64,000 nucleotides of DNA. It comes from Muricea muricata. Its lineage: Eukaryota; Cnidaria; Anthozoa; Malacalcyonacea; Plexauridae. Under the pieces are notes generated by a model. The model worked only from the letters and a program-made list of their open reading frames with translations. It searched no databases and had not been told where the DNA came from. The position numbers and the translations under genes were made by a program. Location: contig OY979720.1 in assembly GCA_963855995.1 (NCBI GenBank), positions 2,916,501-2,980,500 of the forward strand, given 5' to 3'. Each line of letters starts with the position of its first letter. The stretch's first letter is position 1. Of the stretch, positions 11,741 to 23,361 are shown in pieces.

Positions 11741-14700
11741 CGGGTACTTAACTAAACTGCTGACGATGAGGCGGAACTCATAATGAATTAATGAAAATGT
11801 GTTTCACTGTAGTTATCATATAATGTAATTGCCAAGCTGAATGAATAATTCTCCAGTAACTACGTCATATGAATAACTTACAATTATGAGAGTAGTGGGG
11901 GGGGGGGGGCAGCATAAAGATTGAAGTAGTGTCAAGGAAGGGGTACTACCCTGACGGGTACTAGGCGAAGAAGTAGAGTAAACAGGAGGAAGAAGATTAA
12001 ATTGGAGTAAATAAGGGGGATTGGGGTAAAGAACGGGAGAAGCAGGATAAAGAAACCAGTGGAAGGGGGTGCTATCCTGGAAGGAGTACCCGGGAAAGAA
12101 GAGGGTGAACAGGAGGAAAAGTAGATTGGAGAAAAGAAAGGGGAAATTAAACGGATCAGGAAATTCAGACTTGCAATTCAAATGAAAGGCAGCTCATTGG
12201 TCATGTAAACACTCGTTGAATCATGGTTCTCGCTTGCCTTTAGCTTGGAATCATCTTTGAATTTGAACTGAAAGTCTGAATTTGCATGTTTCTTGTATAG
12301 AGTGCAGTGTATCAGAACAGAAGAGGTTTTGAAGAAAAAGAAAGAAAGAATAAAAGTAAGTTAAAATTTGTAAAGAATAATGAAGAAACTATTGGTACAG
12401 CACTTGATACATGATGATAATCATCATTATAAACTCTCTATTAATCCGGGGGGGGGGGGTATAATAGAGAATTTGCAATGATAGTAAGTATATTGTAATA
12501 TTTGGGTTTTTACCACTAAATCCTTTTGAAAGTTCTTTTTGGCTGTGGCTTCTCTCATCACAGTTGTCTGTGCTTGTCTTGCAAAATCTCTGGAATATCT
12601 ATAACGTGAAGGTCAATATTTAAGATTAGAAAAATAGAAACCGTAAAATAGAAAGAAATTTAAATCGTGGCGAATACTTTTTACGGTCTTGCTGGCATGA
12701 CAAAAAGAGAGTATAGATTTATAAGATCATGTTGATTTATCCTTTATCTGAACTATATTTAACTTAGATTTTAAAATAGATTTCACCCTGGTAAGCAGAC
12801 CGAATGGGTTTTCAAACAAGATAACATTTAATGACTAAAACGTGCACAGAATAGTTAGAGAATGCTTACATGTCGAATAAAAATCCAATACTTTTAATGT
12901 CCAACTACACAATAGCGATTTTCGTTGCATTTCTAGACTGGAGAAGAAGACGACGCCATTTTGATTTTGATTTCTCCCGACAACGGCAGATTTGTCTTCG
13001 CAATTTTTTTCCATTTCTTCGTCGTTTTAGCTCCAATTTGCTCGTTGTGTTTCTTTCGTACCTTCCTCGCCATTTCCGTACAATCAATGGACATTTATAC
13101 TCAAGATTAAGACTGTATTGAGACTTTCAAAATGTTCGTCAGGAGACATAAAAATCGAAGCTTCTTCTTCGGGTTGCAGAAGCAAATGACGTCAGACGAC
13201 CTTTGTCCGCCAGCAAATACCCGTATGTATAACATTCAATGATCTTTTTAGGAAGCTGAAAATCGGTTTTTATTGCGCGAACGAAGTGTTTTTGCCATTA
13301 TTTCTTACTCAGGTCTTTGTTCTGCTACTTTACTTCATGTTTACTTAGGTAACTTGCCAAAAGAAACGCCTGTAAGGGACAATTTTGCAATTTTTTTTAT
13401 TTGGATGCTGATGAACAAGGGAAGACTCGTTAAAGCTTTCATTGGCAAATATCTTTCCCTCCGTGGCCGAGAGGTAAAGACAACTGTCTTGACTTCGATT
13501 TTGGGTGGATCGAGGACCGGTCCAGTTCAACTGAGTTTGGTAAGAATTTAATTCTGATCGATGCTCGATCCACCCAAAACTGAAGTCAAAGCTGGGCGTG
13601 GAGTGCAGGAAAACACTAGGCAGTACCGCGAGGCCGAGGAGGCAAACGTTATTTTCCCAGCGTTGTTAACTAATATTTAAGCAAATTTCATTAACTTGAC
13701 TGTTGGGGACAGACCTGTAGGGTTGGTGCATTGAAGACTTCTCGTCGTTATTTCCCTTCGTTCAAGAAGACAAGTTGTCTTCATCGAGAAATAACGACGA
13801 AAAGACTTCAAGACACCACTAAACCACTACACTTTAAAGCTACAGTGTAGTGGTTTAGCTAGCTAAACCACTACACTGTGCCAATAATATATGGCTGACT
13901 TCTTCCTAACGCTTACGGTACGATCATGGATGCGCAAAGATGCGCAAACACATTAAAGCCTTGAAAGCAAGTGTTTTCTTTTAGGAAAGAATCAAGGACG
14001 ACAACGCTTACTAAATCAAAGCCGTCTAGTCATGTTTTAAGTACTTCAGCTGTTTAACGATCTTTTACCAGATCTTTGCAAGAGGAAAAGTAAAATTTTG
14101 CATCATTATTATTAACTTTCCGTCAGTCGTTTCTTTCTTGATCGAGCATTATATGCCATTGTGTTCAGTGTCCTTGATATAGGAGCCATATACTTATGGC
14201 CTTGGGTTTAATTCCCAAACACTGAATGGCAGTGTTTTGCTCTTCCAATGAGATAACAAGATGGCACTGTAGAACGCGTGGTTTTATATAAGCTACGAGC
14301 GTCAAGATATCCTTGATAGGTAACTATTGATCCTACAATGGACACTTATGTTCACTGCCAATAGGAACGTTTCCAACTCACAGCTTGTACATAATGGATT
14401 TTATAGGTTGTGTCACAAGGAAACTGCAGTTCGGTCGTAAAATCAACTTGTTTTCAAGGTTGCCGGGTTTTAAACATTACTGACACTGTTAATGTTGTAG
14501 CTCGGAATTGTAAAACAACGGCGGCAATGCAGTTTTCTTGTGCCATAACCTGTAAAATGGGTGGTTTTATCATTTATATAAGCTACGACCGCCAAGCTTT
14601 ATCCTTGATAGGAAACAATTGATCCCACCAACGACATTTGTATTCTCTACCGATAGGAACGTTTGAGACTTACAGCTTGTACATAACGCATTTTATCGGT

Positions 14701-14780
14701 GAGTCGTAAAACCAACCTGTTACTGCTCAGCAAACTACCAGTTCCCTCGATCAACGATAGTCGATGAAGCTTGGCGCTCG

Positions 14781-15355
14781 TAGGTTGTGTAAAACCAAGC
14801 ATTTTACAGGTTATAGCCAGGTTAGCAGTATCTGCAATGTTTCAAAGCAACCACGAATAGAAACTGACAGCCAACGTTCTGCGTTAAGGTTTGTAGAATA
14901 TACTACATGATTAGTTACAGCATGACCAGGCATATAGTAAATAACGCATTGCCATCTTGTTCCAAAGTTATCTTATTACTTGAAAGAGCTGAAGACTGCC
15001 ATGCAGTGTTTGGGAATCAAACCCAAGGCCATAAATACATGACTCCTATATCAAGGACACTGAACACAATGACATATAAAGCTCGATCAAGAAAGAAACG
15101 ACCGACGGAAAGTCAATAGTATATGCAAACTTCGACTTTCCTTCTTGCAAAGGCCTGGTCATAAAAGATCGTTAAACATAGCTGAGCAACTTAAAACATG
15201 CCTACACAGTTTTGATTTAATAAGCGTTATCGTCTTTGACTCTTTCTCGAAAGAAGACATATTCTTTACAGGCTGTACAGTGTTTGCGCATCTATGCTTC
15301 ATGCCTTCTTGAAAAGACCTCGCCATAAAAGATCGTTTAACTTAGCTGAACAACT
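14781..15355. repeat. Central spacer of the giant palindrome
   Basis: About 575 bp that is not mirrored separates the two arms. It is not unique: 14,990-15,260 resembles the right arm at about 15,870-16,170 (shared cagtgtttgggaat and atcaaggacactgaacacaa). A short segment near 15,320 repeats the kaaagatcgtt-type sequence seen at 15,163. The loop therefore holds diverged duplicates of arm material. The open frame at 14,907-15,119 is not supported as a gene. Confidence 0.7.
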
Positions 15356-18300
15356 CGAGCGCCAAGCTTCATCGACTATCGTTGATCGAGGGAAATGGTA
15401 GTTTGCTGAGCAGTAACAGGTTGGTTTTACGACTCACCGATAAAATGCGTTATGTACAAGCTGTAAGTCTCAAACGTTCCTATCGGTAGAGAATACAAAT
15501 GTCGTTGGTGGGATCAATTCTTTCCTATCAAGGATAAAGCTTGGCGGTCGTAGCTTATATGGTTATGGCACAAGAAAACTGCATTGCCGCCGTTGTTTTA
15601 CAATTCCGAGCTACAACATTAACAGTGTCAGTAATGTTTAAAACCCGGCAACCTTGAAAACAAGTTGATTTTACGACCGAACTGCAGTTTCCTTGTGACA
15701 CAACCTATAAAATCCATTATGTACAAGCTGTGAGTTGGAAACGTTCCTATTGGCAGTGAACATAAGTGTCCATTGTAGGATCAATAGTTACCTATCAAGG
15801 ATATCTTGACGCTCGTAGCTTATATAAAACCACGCGTTCTACAGTGCCATCTTGTTATCTCATTGGAAGAGCAAAACACTGCCATTCAGTGTTTGGGAAT
15901 TAAACCCAAGGCCATAAGTATATGGCTCCTATATCAAGGACACTGAACACAATGGCATATAATGCTCGATCAAGAAAGAAACGACTGACGGAAAGTTAAT
16001 AATAATGATGCAAAATTTTACTTTTCCTCTTGCAAAGATCTGGTAAAAGATCGTTAAACAGCTGAAGTACTTAAAACATGACTAGACGGCTTTGATTTAG
16101 TAAGCGTTGTCGTCCTTGATTCTTTCCTAAAAGAAAACACTTGCTTTCAAGGCTTTAATGTGTTTGCGCATCTTTGCGCATCCATGATCGTACCGTAAGC
16201 GTTAGGAAGAAGTCAGCCATATATTATTGGCACAGTGTAGTGGTTTAGCTAGCTAAACCACTACACTGTAGCTTTAAAGTGTAGTGGTTTAGTGGTGTCT
16301 TGAAGTCTTTTCGTCGTTATTTCTCGATGAAGACAACTTGTCTTCTTGAACGAAGGGAAATAACGACGAGAAGTCTTCAATGCACCAACCCTACAGGTCT
16401 GTCCCCAACAGTCAAGTTAATGAAATTTGCTTAAATATTAGTTAACAACGCTGGGAAAATAACGTTTGCCTCCTCGGCCTCGCGGTACTGCCTAGTGTTT
16501 TCCTGCACTCCACGCCCAGCTTTGACTTCAGTTTTGGGTGGATCGAGCATCGATCAGAATTAAATTCTTACCAAACTCAGTTGAACTGGACCGGTCCTCG
16601 ATCCACCCAAAATCGAAGTCAAGACAGTTGTCTTTACCTCTCGGCCACGGAGGGAAAGATATTTGCCAATGAAAGCTTTAACGAGTCTTCCCTTGTTCAT
16701 CAGCATCCAAATAAAAAAAATTGCAAAATTGTCCCTTACAGGCGTTTCTTTTGGCAAGTTACCTAAGTAAACATGAAGTAAAGTAGCAGAACAAAGACCT
16801 GAGTAAGAAATAATGGCAAAAACACTTCGTTCGCGCAATAAAAACCGATTTTCAGCTTCCTAAAAAGATCATTGAATGTCATACATACGGGTATTTGCTG
16901 GCGGACAAAGGTCGTCTGACGTCATTTGCTTCTGCAACCCGAAGAAGAAGCTTCGATTTTTATGTCTCCTGACGAACATTTTGAAAGTCTCAATACAGTC
17001 TTAATCTTGAGTATAAATGTCCATTGATTGTACGGAAATGGCGAGGAAGGTACGAAAGAAACACAACGAGCAAATTGGAGCTAAAACGACGAAGAAATGG
17101 AAAAAAATTGCGAAGACAAATCTGCCGTTGTCGGGAGAAATCAAAATCAAAATGGCGTCGTCTTCTTCTCCAGTCTAGAAATGCAACGAAAATCGCTATT
17201 GTGTAGTTGGACATTAAAAGTATTGGATTTTTATTCGACATGTAAGCATTCTCTAACTATTCTGTGCACGTTTTAGTCATTAAATGTTATCTTGTTTGAA
17301 AACCCATTCGGTCTGCTTACCAGGGTGAAATCTATTTTAAAATCTAAGTTAAATATAGTTCAGATAAAGGATAAATCAACATGATCTTATAAATCTATAC
17401 TCTCTTTTTGTCATGCCAGCAAGACCGTAAAAAGTATTCGCCACGATTTAAATTTCTTTCTATTTTACGGTTTCTATTTTTCTAATCTTAAATATTGACC
17501 TTCACGTTATAGATATTCCAGAGATTTTGCAAGACAAGCACAGACAACTGTGATGAGAGAAGCCACAGCCAAAAAGAACTTTCAAAAGGATTTAGTGGTA
17601 AAAACCCAAATATTACAATATACTTACTATCATTGCAAATTCTCTATTATACCCCCCCCCCCCCGGATTAATAGAGAGTTTATAATGATGATTATCATCA
17701 TGTATCAAGTGCTGTACCAATAGTTTCTTCATTATTCTTTACAAATTTTAACTTACTTTTATTCTTTCTTTCTTTTTCTTCAAAACCTCTTCTGTTCTGA
17801 TACACTGCACTCTATACAAGAAACATGCAAATTCAGACTTTCAGTTCAAATTCAAAGATGATTCCAAGCTAAAGGCAAGCGAGAACCATGATTCAACGAG
17901 TGTTTACATGACCAATGAGCTGCCTTTCATTTGAATTGCAAGTCTGAATTTCCTGATCCGTTTAATTTCCCCTTTCTTTTCTCCAATCTACTTTTCCTCC
18001 TGTTCACCCTCTTCTTTCCCGGGTACTCCTTCCAGGATAGCACCCCCTTCCACTGGTTTCTTTATCCTGCTTCTCCCCTTCTTTACCCCAATCCCCCTTA
18101 TTTACTCCAATTTAATCTTCTTCCTCCTGTTTACTCTACTTCTTCGCCTAGTACCCGTCAGGGTAGTACCCCTTCCTTGACACTACTTCAATCTTTATGC
18201 TGCCCCCCCCCCCCCCCCACTACTCTCATAATTGTAAGTTATTCATATGACGTAGTTACTGGAGAATTATTCATTCAGCTTGGCAATTACATTATATGAT

Positions 18301-20319
18301 AACTACAGTGAAACACATTTTCATTAATTCATTATGAGTTCCGCCTCATCGTCAGCAGTTTAGTTAAGTACCCGTGTTCCGGTGATTACTGATATTTTAC
18401 AATTTTAACCATCCAGTCAACATTCGCAAACCGGAGTACCCGGAATAAACCCACGACTGACTAACTCCTCACATGGGTGTCACGAGTCTGAAGTAAGGAT
18501 TGAACCCACGACCTCACATGTGATAGGCGTTTGCTCTGACGATTGCGCCACTTGGCTATTACTGTGCAGGATCAAACAATCCTACACGAGAAATTTAAAT
18601 GCCGTGGCGTTGACTTGTGTTTCACTGTCATCATTTTGTAAGACAATTACTAAATAGTTTCCTGAGCAGGATAGCGTCATCCATGTACTTGGCATGTTGC
18701 CTTAGGTTCAACTTCAACACGAGTTTTCCCAAATATCCCGAAATGCCGCGCGCATGTATGACACTATCTTGAAGAGGAAACCATTTGGTATTTTATTACT
18801 CTCTTATTTTTTATCAGTCATTTGCGCAATCAATAAATATAATCCAGATTGGAGAAATTGTGGGCATTCTTGGGCGCCCGTTCTAGTTTCCTAACGTGGG
18901 CAATACTTTTTTTAATTTGTTTATTCACAAAATCCATCTAGATTTACTTCAAAAAAATTTGAGAAAAATATATAAATATATTTGTCCGCGAAAGTTAGGG
19001 AACTGGAAATGACACCAGAAATGTCTTTAAATTCCGCCATTTTGTGTTGCGCTTTTCTTGGAGTTGCATAGATACAGTTTAAGCTCACACGTACACGTTC
19101 TACACTTGCTGTATTTCTTGCTATCGGGGTATCATCATGCCGGGAATTTGTCCATGAGTTTCTTCGTCGACTAACCTCTGTGACCTGTCACGCCTATTAT
19201 AATTACTTAGTCCTCTCTAATGCTTGTGAACGTAGTTTTCTTTGCTTATCTTGTAAACAGTTTTCTGAACATCGTAATTTTTTTTTCAAAGAATGCCAAG
19301 TAAAAAGTGAATACAACAACCATCAACTAATGATGCAACAAGATGGGAAAGAATTCATATCGACATAAGAAGTAAATCACAAGCCGTCTCCATCAGATGT
19401 TAAGATGCAAATACTATCACAATGTACGGTTTGTTAAAGTCAATTCAATTAAAGCTTAGTGTCCTATATTCTAAAATATTTTGTAACATTAATTTTCTCC
19501 TTATTTTATGTTGGTTGACTGGACACGAGTGAGCTAGTTACCTACTGGACCGCCTTGATGCTCCATGAAGAGAGTGCGCCAACCAGATGAAACCATAAAC
19601 AGCATGATGAAACGAGAACAACCGAAGCCAAGAAGATCCAAAGATAGAGTGAAAGTAAGTTTTTTTATTTTATCTTGTCGTTTCCATTTTTTTAGCAGTT
19701 CAGCTTTTGTTTCAATAAAAATTAACATCTCGCACTAACGTTGCTAGTGTCGGTAGTACTGTAAAAAGCACACAGGATCTTTCACTACCTGAAACAATAA
19801 AAAAAAACAAAATTCGACTTTCGAGCGAATTAAAGCCTTTCGTTGGGGAGTTGGTCGTAAAGATAGAAATTTAATGCGCTGTCTGCCATCTTAGATTCAT
19901 ATTTGATCTCGTTGACACGTAAAATCTTGATTCCCAAACAGCTTGAAGTAAGCTAGTTTTGATATAAGTTACATTTCACGTGCACAGTAATTCTCAAAGA
20001 GATATCGGCAATAAATTTGAGAGAGCTTTTGAGAGAGATTAGTGCGAGATATTAATTTTTATTGTTCGAAAGAGCTTTAAGAATTTACACATTCCTTACG
20101 TGTTGTTTAATTCTCGAGATATTTTAATCTAAATTCATAAATTAGGGTAGCTGCAAGTTGTGTGCGTGTGAGAAATAAAGACTCCTTCACGGCTATGATT
20201 TTCTTTTGTGTTTTGCTCACGATAATGATTAATGATTCTCGAGATTTTAATAAAAAAATTTCATATTAACAGCTTACACAATAATTTGGCCGGCCTAATT
20301 AATACTATTTTATAATATA

Positions 20320-20550
20320 CTGAGTGTCAAAGTTCATTTATTCCTGTTTCTTATTGGTTAAGAACGTATCACGTGATAGTGGAGAAATTCTATTGTCTCC
20401 CTGGCAACGTAGCTAAGCGGTGGACATTACTTTTATTCACCGGTAGACAACAAATCCACAAAGCCTCACGTAGCCATGTCAGGTAAAAGGTAATCCTTTT
20501 TACACATGTTTGATTGATTTGTGGTACTTTTCTTCTCTTTTGGCACTCAG
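20320..20550. mobile_element. Right-arm-specific element with CTGAGTG ends
   Basis: CTGAGTGTCAAAG at 20,320 is inverted, with one change, as CTTTTGGCACTCAG ending at 20,550. TATA flanks both ends, fitting a TA-type target. The left arm lacks it, so it arrived after the arms separated or is polymorphic. It is 231 bp and non-coding. Confidence 0.65.
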
Positions 20551-20563
20551 TATATAATAAAAT

Positions 20564-20669
20564 ACTTATTGACTGAGACCTCGGGAAAGCAGTATGTTTT
20601 GTGGACCCTCGACATCGACAGTCTCTGGTCCACAAAACATACTGTTTCCCTCGGTCTCAGTCAATAAGT
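20564..20669. mobile_element. Right-arm-specific hairpin, 106 bp
   Basis: ACTTATTGACTGAGACC at 20,564 pairs with GGTCTCAGTCAATAAGT ending at 20,669, and the inner sequence (tatgttttgtggacc) is also inverted. It is absent from the left arm. It lies 13 bp from the preceding element, so the two may have moved or nested together. Confidence 0.6.
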
Positions 20670-20764
20670 GTTAATTACTATACATTGCAGTTGTTTTATG
20701 CGTTGTGATTGGTCAGTTGTATGCAGATAAATGCGACTATCACACAATCTGCAGATAACTCAGT

Positions 20765-20988
20765 CATACAATAAGAATACATAGAAGTGCCACTCAGCAG
20801 TGCAACATGTCACACTATGTTTATGCAGTTTACTGGCTGCCACCAGCCAGTTCAGCATTCCTATTGGCCAGAAAATGCAATTGACTGGCTGAGAAAATGC
20901 TAATAACGTGCGTAATGCGACATGCGCGGCTTCAAAAACTCCAAAGGCTCCGACGCAAGTGGCCCTTCTATGTATTCTTATTCTATGG
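20765..20988. mobile_element. Right-arm-specific MITE with CTCAGT target duplication
   Basis: The left end is CATACAATAAGAATACATAG and the right end is its near complement, ending TTCTATGG. CTCAGT lies immediately on both sides (20,759-20,764 and 20,989-20,994) and once at the empty site in the left arm, within the 42-bp palindrome at about 9,690-9,730. Interior sequence resembles 45,648-45,802 in inverted orientation. Confidence 0.75.
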
Positions 20989-21363
20989 CTCAGTTATCTG
21001 CTAGCAGATAACTGAGTTATCTGCATGTTGAGCCTACGGTGCAGATTATTACAGTATGCGGTATTCGTTGGCATCAATGGTTGGCATGGCAACAACATTT
21101 TTTCGATATTTTCTGTTTCATGTTATGGCATCTTGCTTTTTAAGCTCTTCCGAAGGCGAAATTCGTCAATTGCTCGAGGAAAAAGACTTACAATGTATAA
21201 TAAAGCAATTATCGGATTCGGTTTTTGTGATATGCAAAATTATCAATGTCTTGGTAAGAGTTATCTGACTCGCCTTCGGCTCGGCTGATAACTCTTACCT
21301 CGACATTGATCATTTCGCATATCACAAAAACCTCATCCAATAAGTGCTTAATATGTTATAGTT

Positions 21364-21449
21364 TACTTATTAAGCTTTGTGGAAACACCACGTAAATTTA
21401 TTATTGCAATAATAAATTTACGTGGTGTTTCCACAAAGCTTAATAAGTA
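21364..21449. repeat. Perfect 86-bp palindrome
   Basis: The 43 bases up to 21,406 are the exact reverse complement of 21,407-21,449, centred on TTGC|AA, with no loop. It sits in a segment of about 134 bp absent from the left arm. The segment is bounded by direct repeats of atgttatagttta, one ending at 21,365 and one near 21,488. It would form a strong cruciform or hairpin. Confidence 0.8.
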
Positions 21450-22389
21450 TATTGTATTCACCATGCAAACGTACAAGAAACTTATCATGTTATAGTTTAT
21501 AAATTATTCGTAACTATCATCTCATGACTTAATTCTTTCTACTATTGCAAAGGGTGATGGGATGTGAAAAAAACGCACAAGAAGAGAAAAGAATGAACGA
21601 TCCTGGACGGCAAGACCCACAAAACAACAATCCACAAGAATAAGAAGACACGACATTGTAATAGAAAGTAGTGGTAATGTGCAAGTTAGTAGAAAACAAG
21701 ATACTTATTATTGAGGGATCAAAGAGGATTTAACAGATATTTCTCGTTAATGAAAAAGAAAAGACAGCAAATTAAGTGAAAAAAATTGGATTGAAATAAC
21801 ATTGATATCAAATACATTCAACAAAATAATTAAATAGAATATCTAGGAGTTTGGCAGTCAATTTTCGAGTCAAAAAACAGGTAAAAATATGGTAAATGTC
21901 GACAATATTTTTTAAAGAAACAATACCTTAACGCCTGGAAATTTCGTCTCTAACATTTGGATTTGGATATTTCTAAAAACAAAACAAAATAACATGTAGG
22001 ATTGAACGTTTTACAAAAATAAGTTTCGTAATAATGCCACTAAATTATAGTTGATGCATTTGGTCACTATTTTTGGTTTGCACATGCCGTCATTTCGTGT
22101 GATTGGGCGCCATCTTGGTTGACTCTGCAGATTACTTCAGCTGTTTACAGCGAAGTACTTGTGTCAATTTACTATTTCATCGTTAGTTTTAGCGTATTAT
22201 GAATGATACTTTAAAGATGTATGGCTCGATAGGATCAGATATAATGAATAGATACTTTGTGGTTGCCATGTGTTTCAAACGTCAACAAAGATGGCGTCGA
22301 TTGCAAACGATCAATTCCGTCGTTCTACCTTTAAAGAATGTGTTCTCTGGTTAAAAAGCGAGAAAGTGTGACTTGTATTCCAATTCACC

Positions 22390-22619
22390 GTAGCAAAACA
22401 GATGGTGGCATGTCGATTTTACTAGAATTTAATGCGGGTATCAATCAAGAATACCAGTGAAATGATATTTAAGATAAGCTAATGGACGGAATTTTAACAC
22501 AAGTGACAAAATAACCTATCTGTCTGTTCCTCAAACGAGGTTAATTTACCTTAAGTTTTTAAACGATTTCAGACCGCAAGGCATTCTGGTAAAATCAACA
22601 CCCGCCATCTTTTTGCTAC
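22390..22619. mobile_element. Small inverted-repeat element, right-arm copy
   Basis: Mirror copy of 8,225-8,454, with GTAGCAAAACAGATGG at one end and GCCATCTTTTTGCTAC at the other. Confidence 0.65.
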
Positions 22620-23121
22620 ATTAAATTCCCAAGGGAATATATCATTTCTTTGTTTCTTAGCTAATTTGGTTCATACATCCATGCAAATCAGTAGGATCAT
22701 TATATTTTTTTGTGCATTTTAAATTCCCATGGGAATACGGCATGCTTTGTTTCAATGGTGATGTGTCTGTTTATGGTAATTACTGCATAATGCGAATCCT
22801 CTTTGATTATTAATATGATAAGTATCTTGGTGCTTTCAGATTTGTTTTGGTAAGCAGGAACAATGAAGTCATTGTTTGTGTACACTAAAGCAAATTACGA
22901 AGGTGGTTTGAGAGCAGCTGCGAGGTACCATGCAAATGAAGGCGTTTCGGTTAAATAAGTGTGAGAATTACGGCATTAAAAATTGCATGTCATCTACACT
23001 TAAGGATATAAGTTGCCAAAAAAAAAACAACTTTAGTGAATCTGTTGAGTTTCAATTGCTTTTTATTTTTGCCTAATTCTCATGCTTATTTGACCCAGCC
23101 TTGGACTTTGGTAAGTATCAG

Positions 23122-23361
23122 GGGCCGGTTGTATCAAAGGCGTTTAGCTTAAACGGTGGATAAGTCAAAAATATGAAACACGTTTCCATGTTGTATAAAC
23201 AAACCAGCTGAAGTTATTTGACCTGAGAAGAACAATTATATATAAAACTAAATATTTATTCTATTTCAACTCATAATTTCGGTTCCGTACTAGGTGTAAA
23301 ACTGATTTTTAAATTTCACTTATCCACCGTTTAAGCTAAACGCCTTTGATACAACCGGCCC
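23122..23361. mobile_element. MITE with GGGCCGGTTG ends, right-arm copy
   Basis: Mirror copy of 7,482-7,721 flanked by CAG. The empty target is visible in the diverged copy at 37,054-37,056. Confidence 0.8.

Larger units (their letters stand above)
2952..14780 (-). repeat. Left arm of giant palindrome (about 11.8 kb)
   Basis: The arm begins aacaaggaatgttatg at 2,952 and ends gcgctcg at 14,780. Its reverse complement is found nearly unchanged at 15,356-27,891. Paired positions add up to 30,843 near the outer edge, 30,710 after one right-arm insertion, 30,115 after two more, and 30,111-30,136 near the centre, so the arms are collinear throughout. Every open frame here has a mirror-image twin in the other arm. 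None has a known domain and many overlap frames on the opposite strand, so I call no genes. It contains several smaller elements listed separately. The outer boundary is sharp on both sides. Confidence 0.93.

Noticed and set aside
11816..12181. 121-codon minus-strand frame rich in Phe, Pro, Leu and Ser
   Set aside because: It is low-complexity, translated from purine-rich DNA with a poly-G run; the homopolymer length differs in the twin copy at 17,931-18,299 and no domain is visible.
13273..13551. 92-codon frame repeated identically at 16,560-16,838
   Set aside because: Its C-terminal third is a translated inverted repeat (cgatccacccaaaa type), so it is not a conserved protein.
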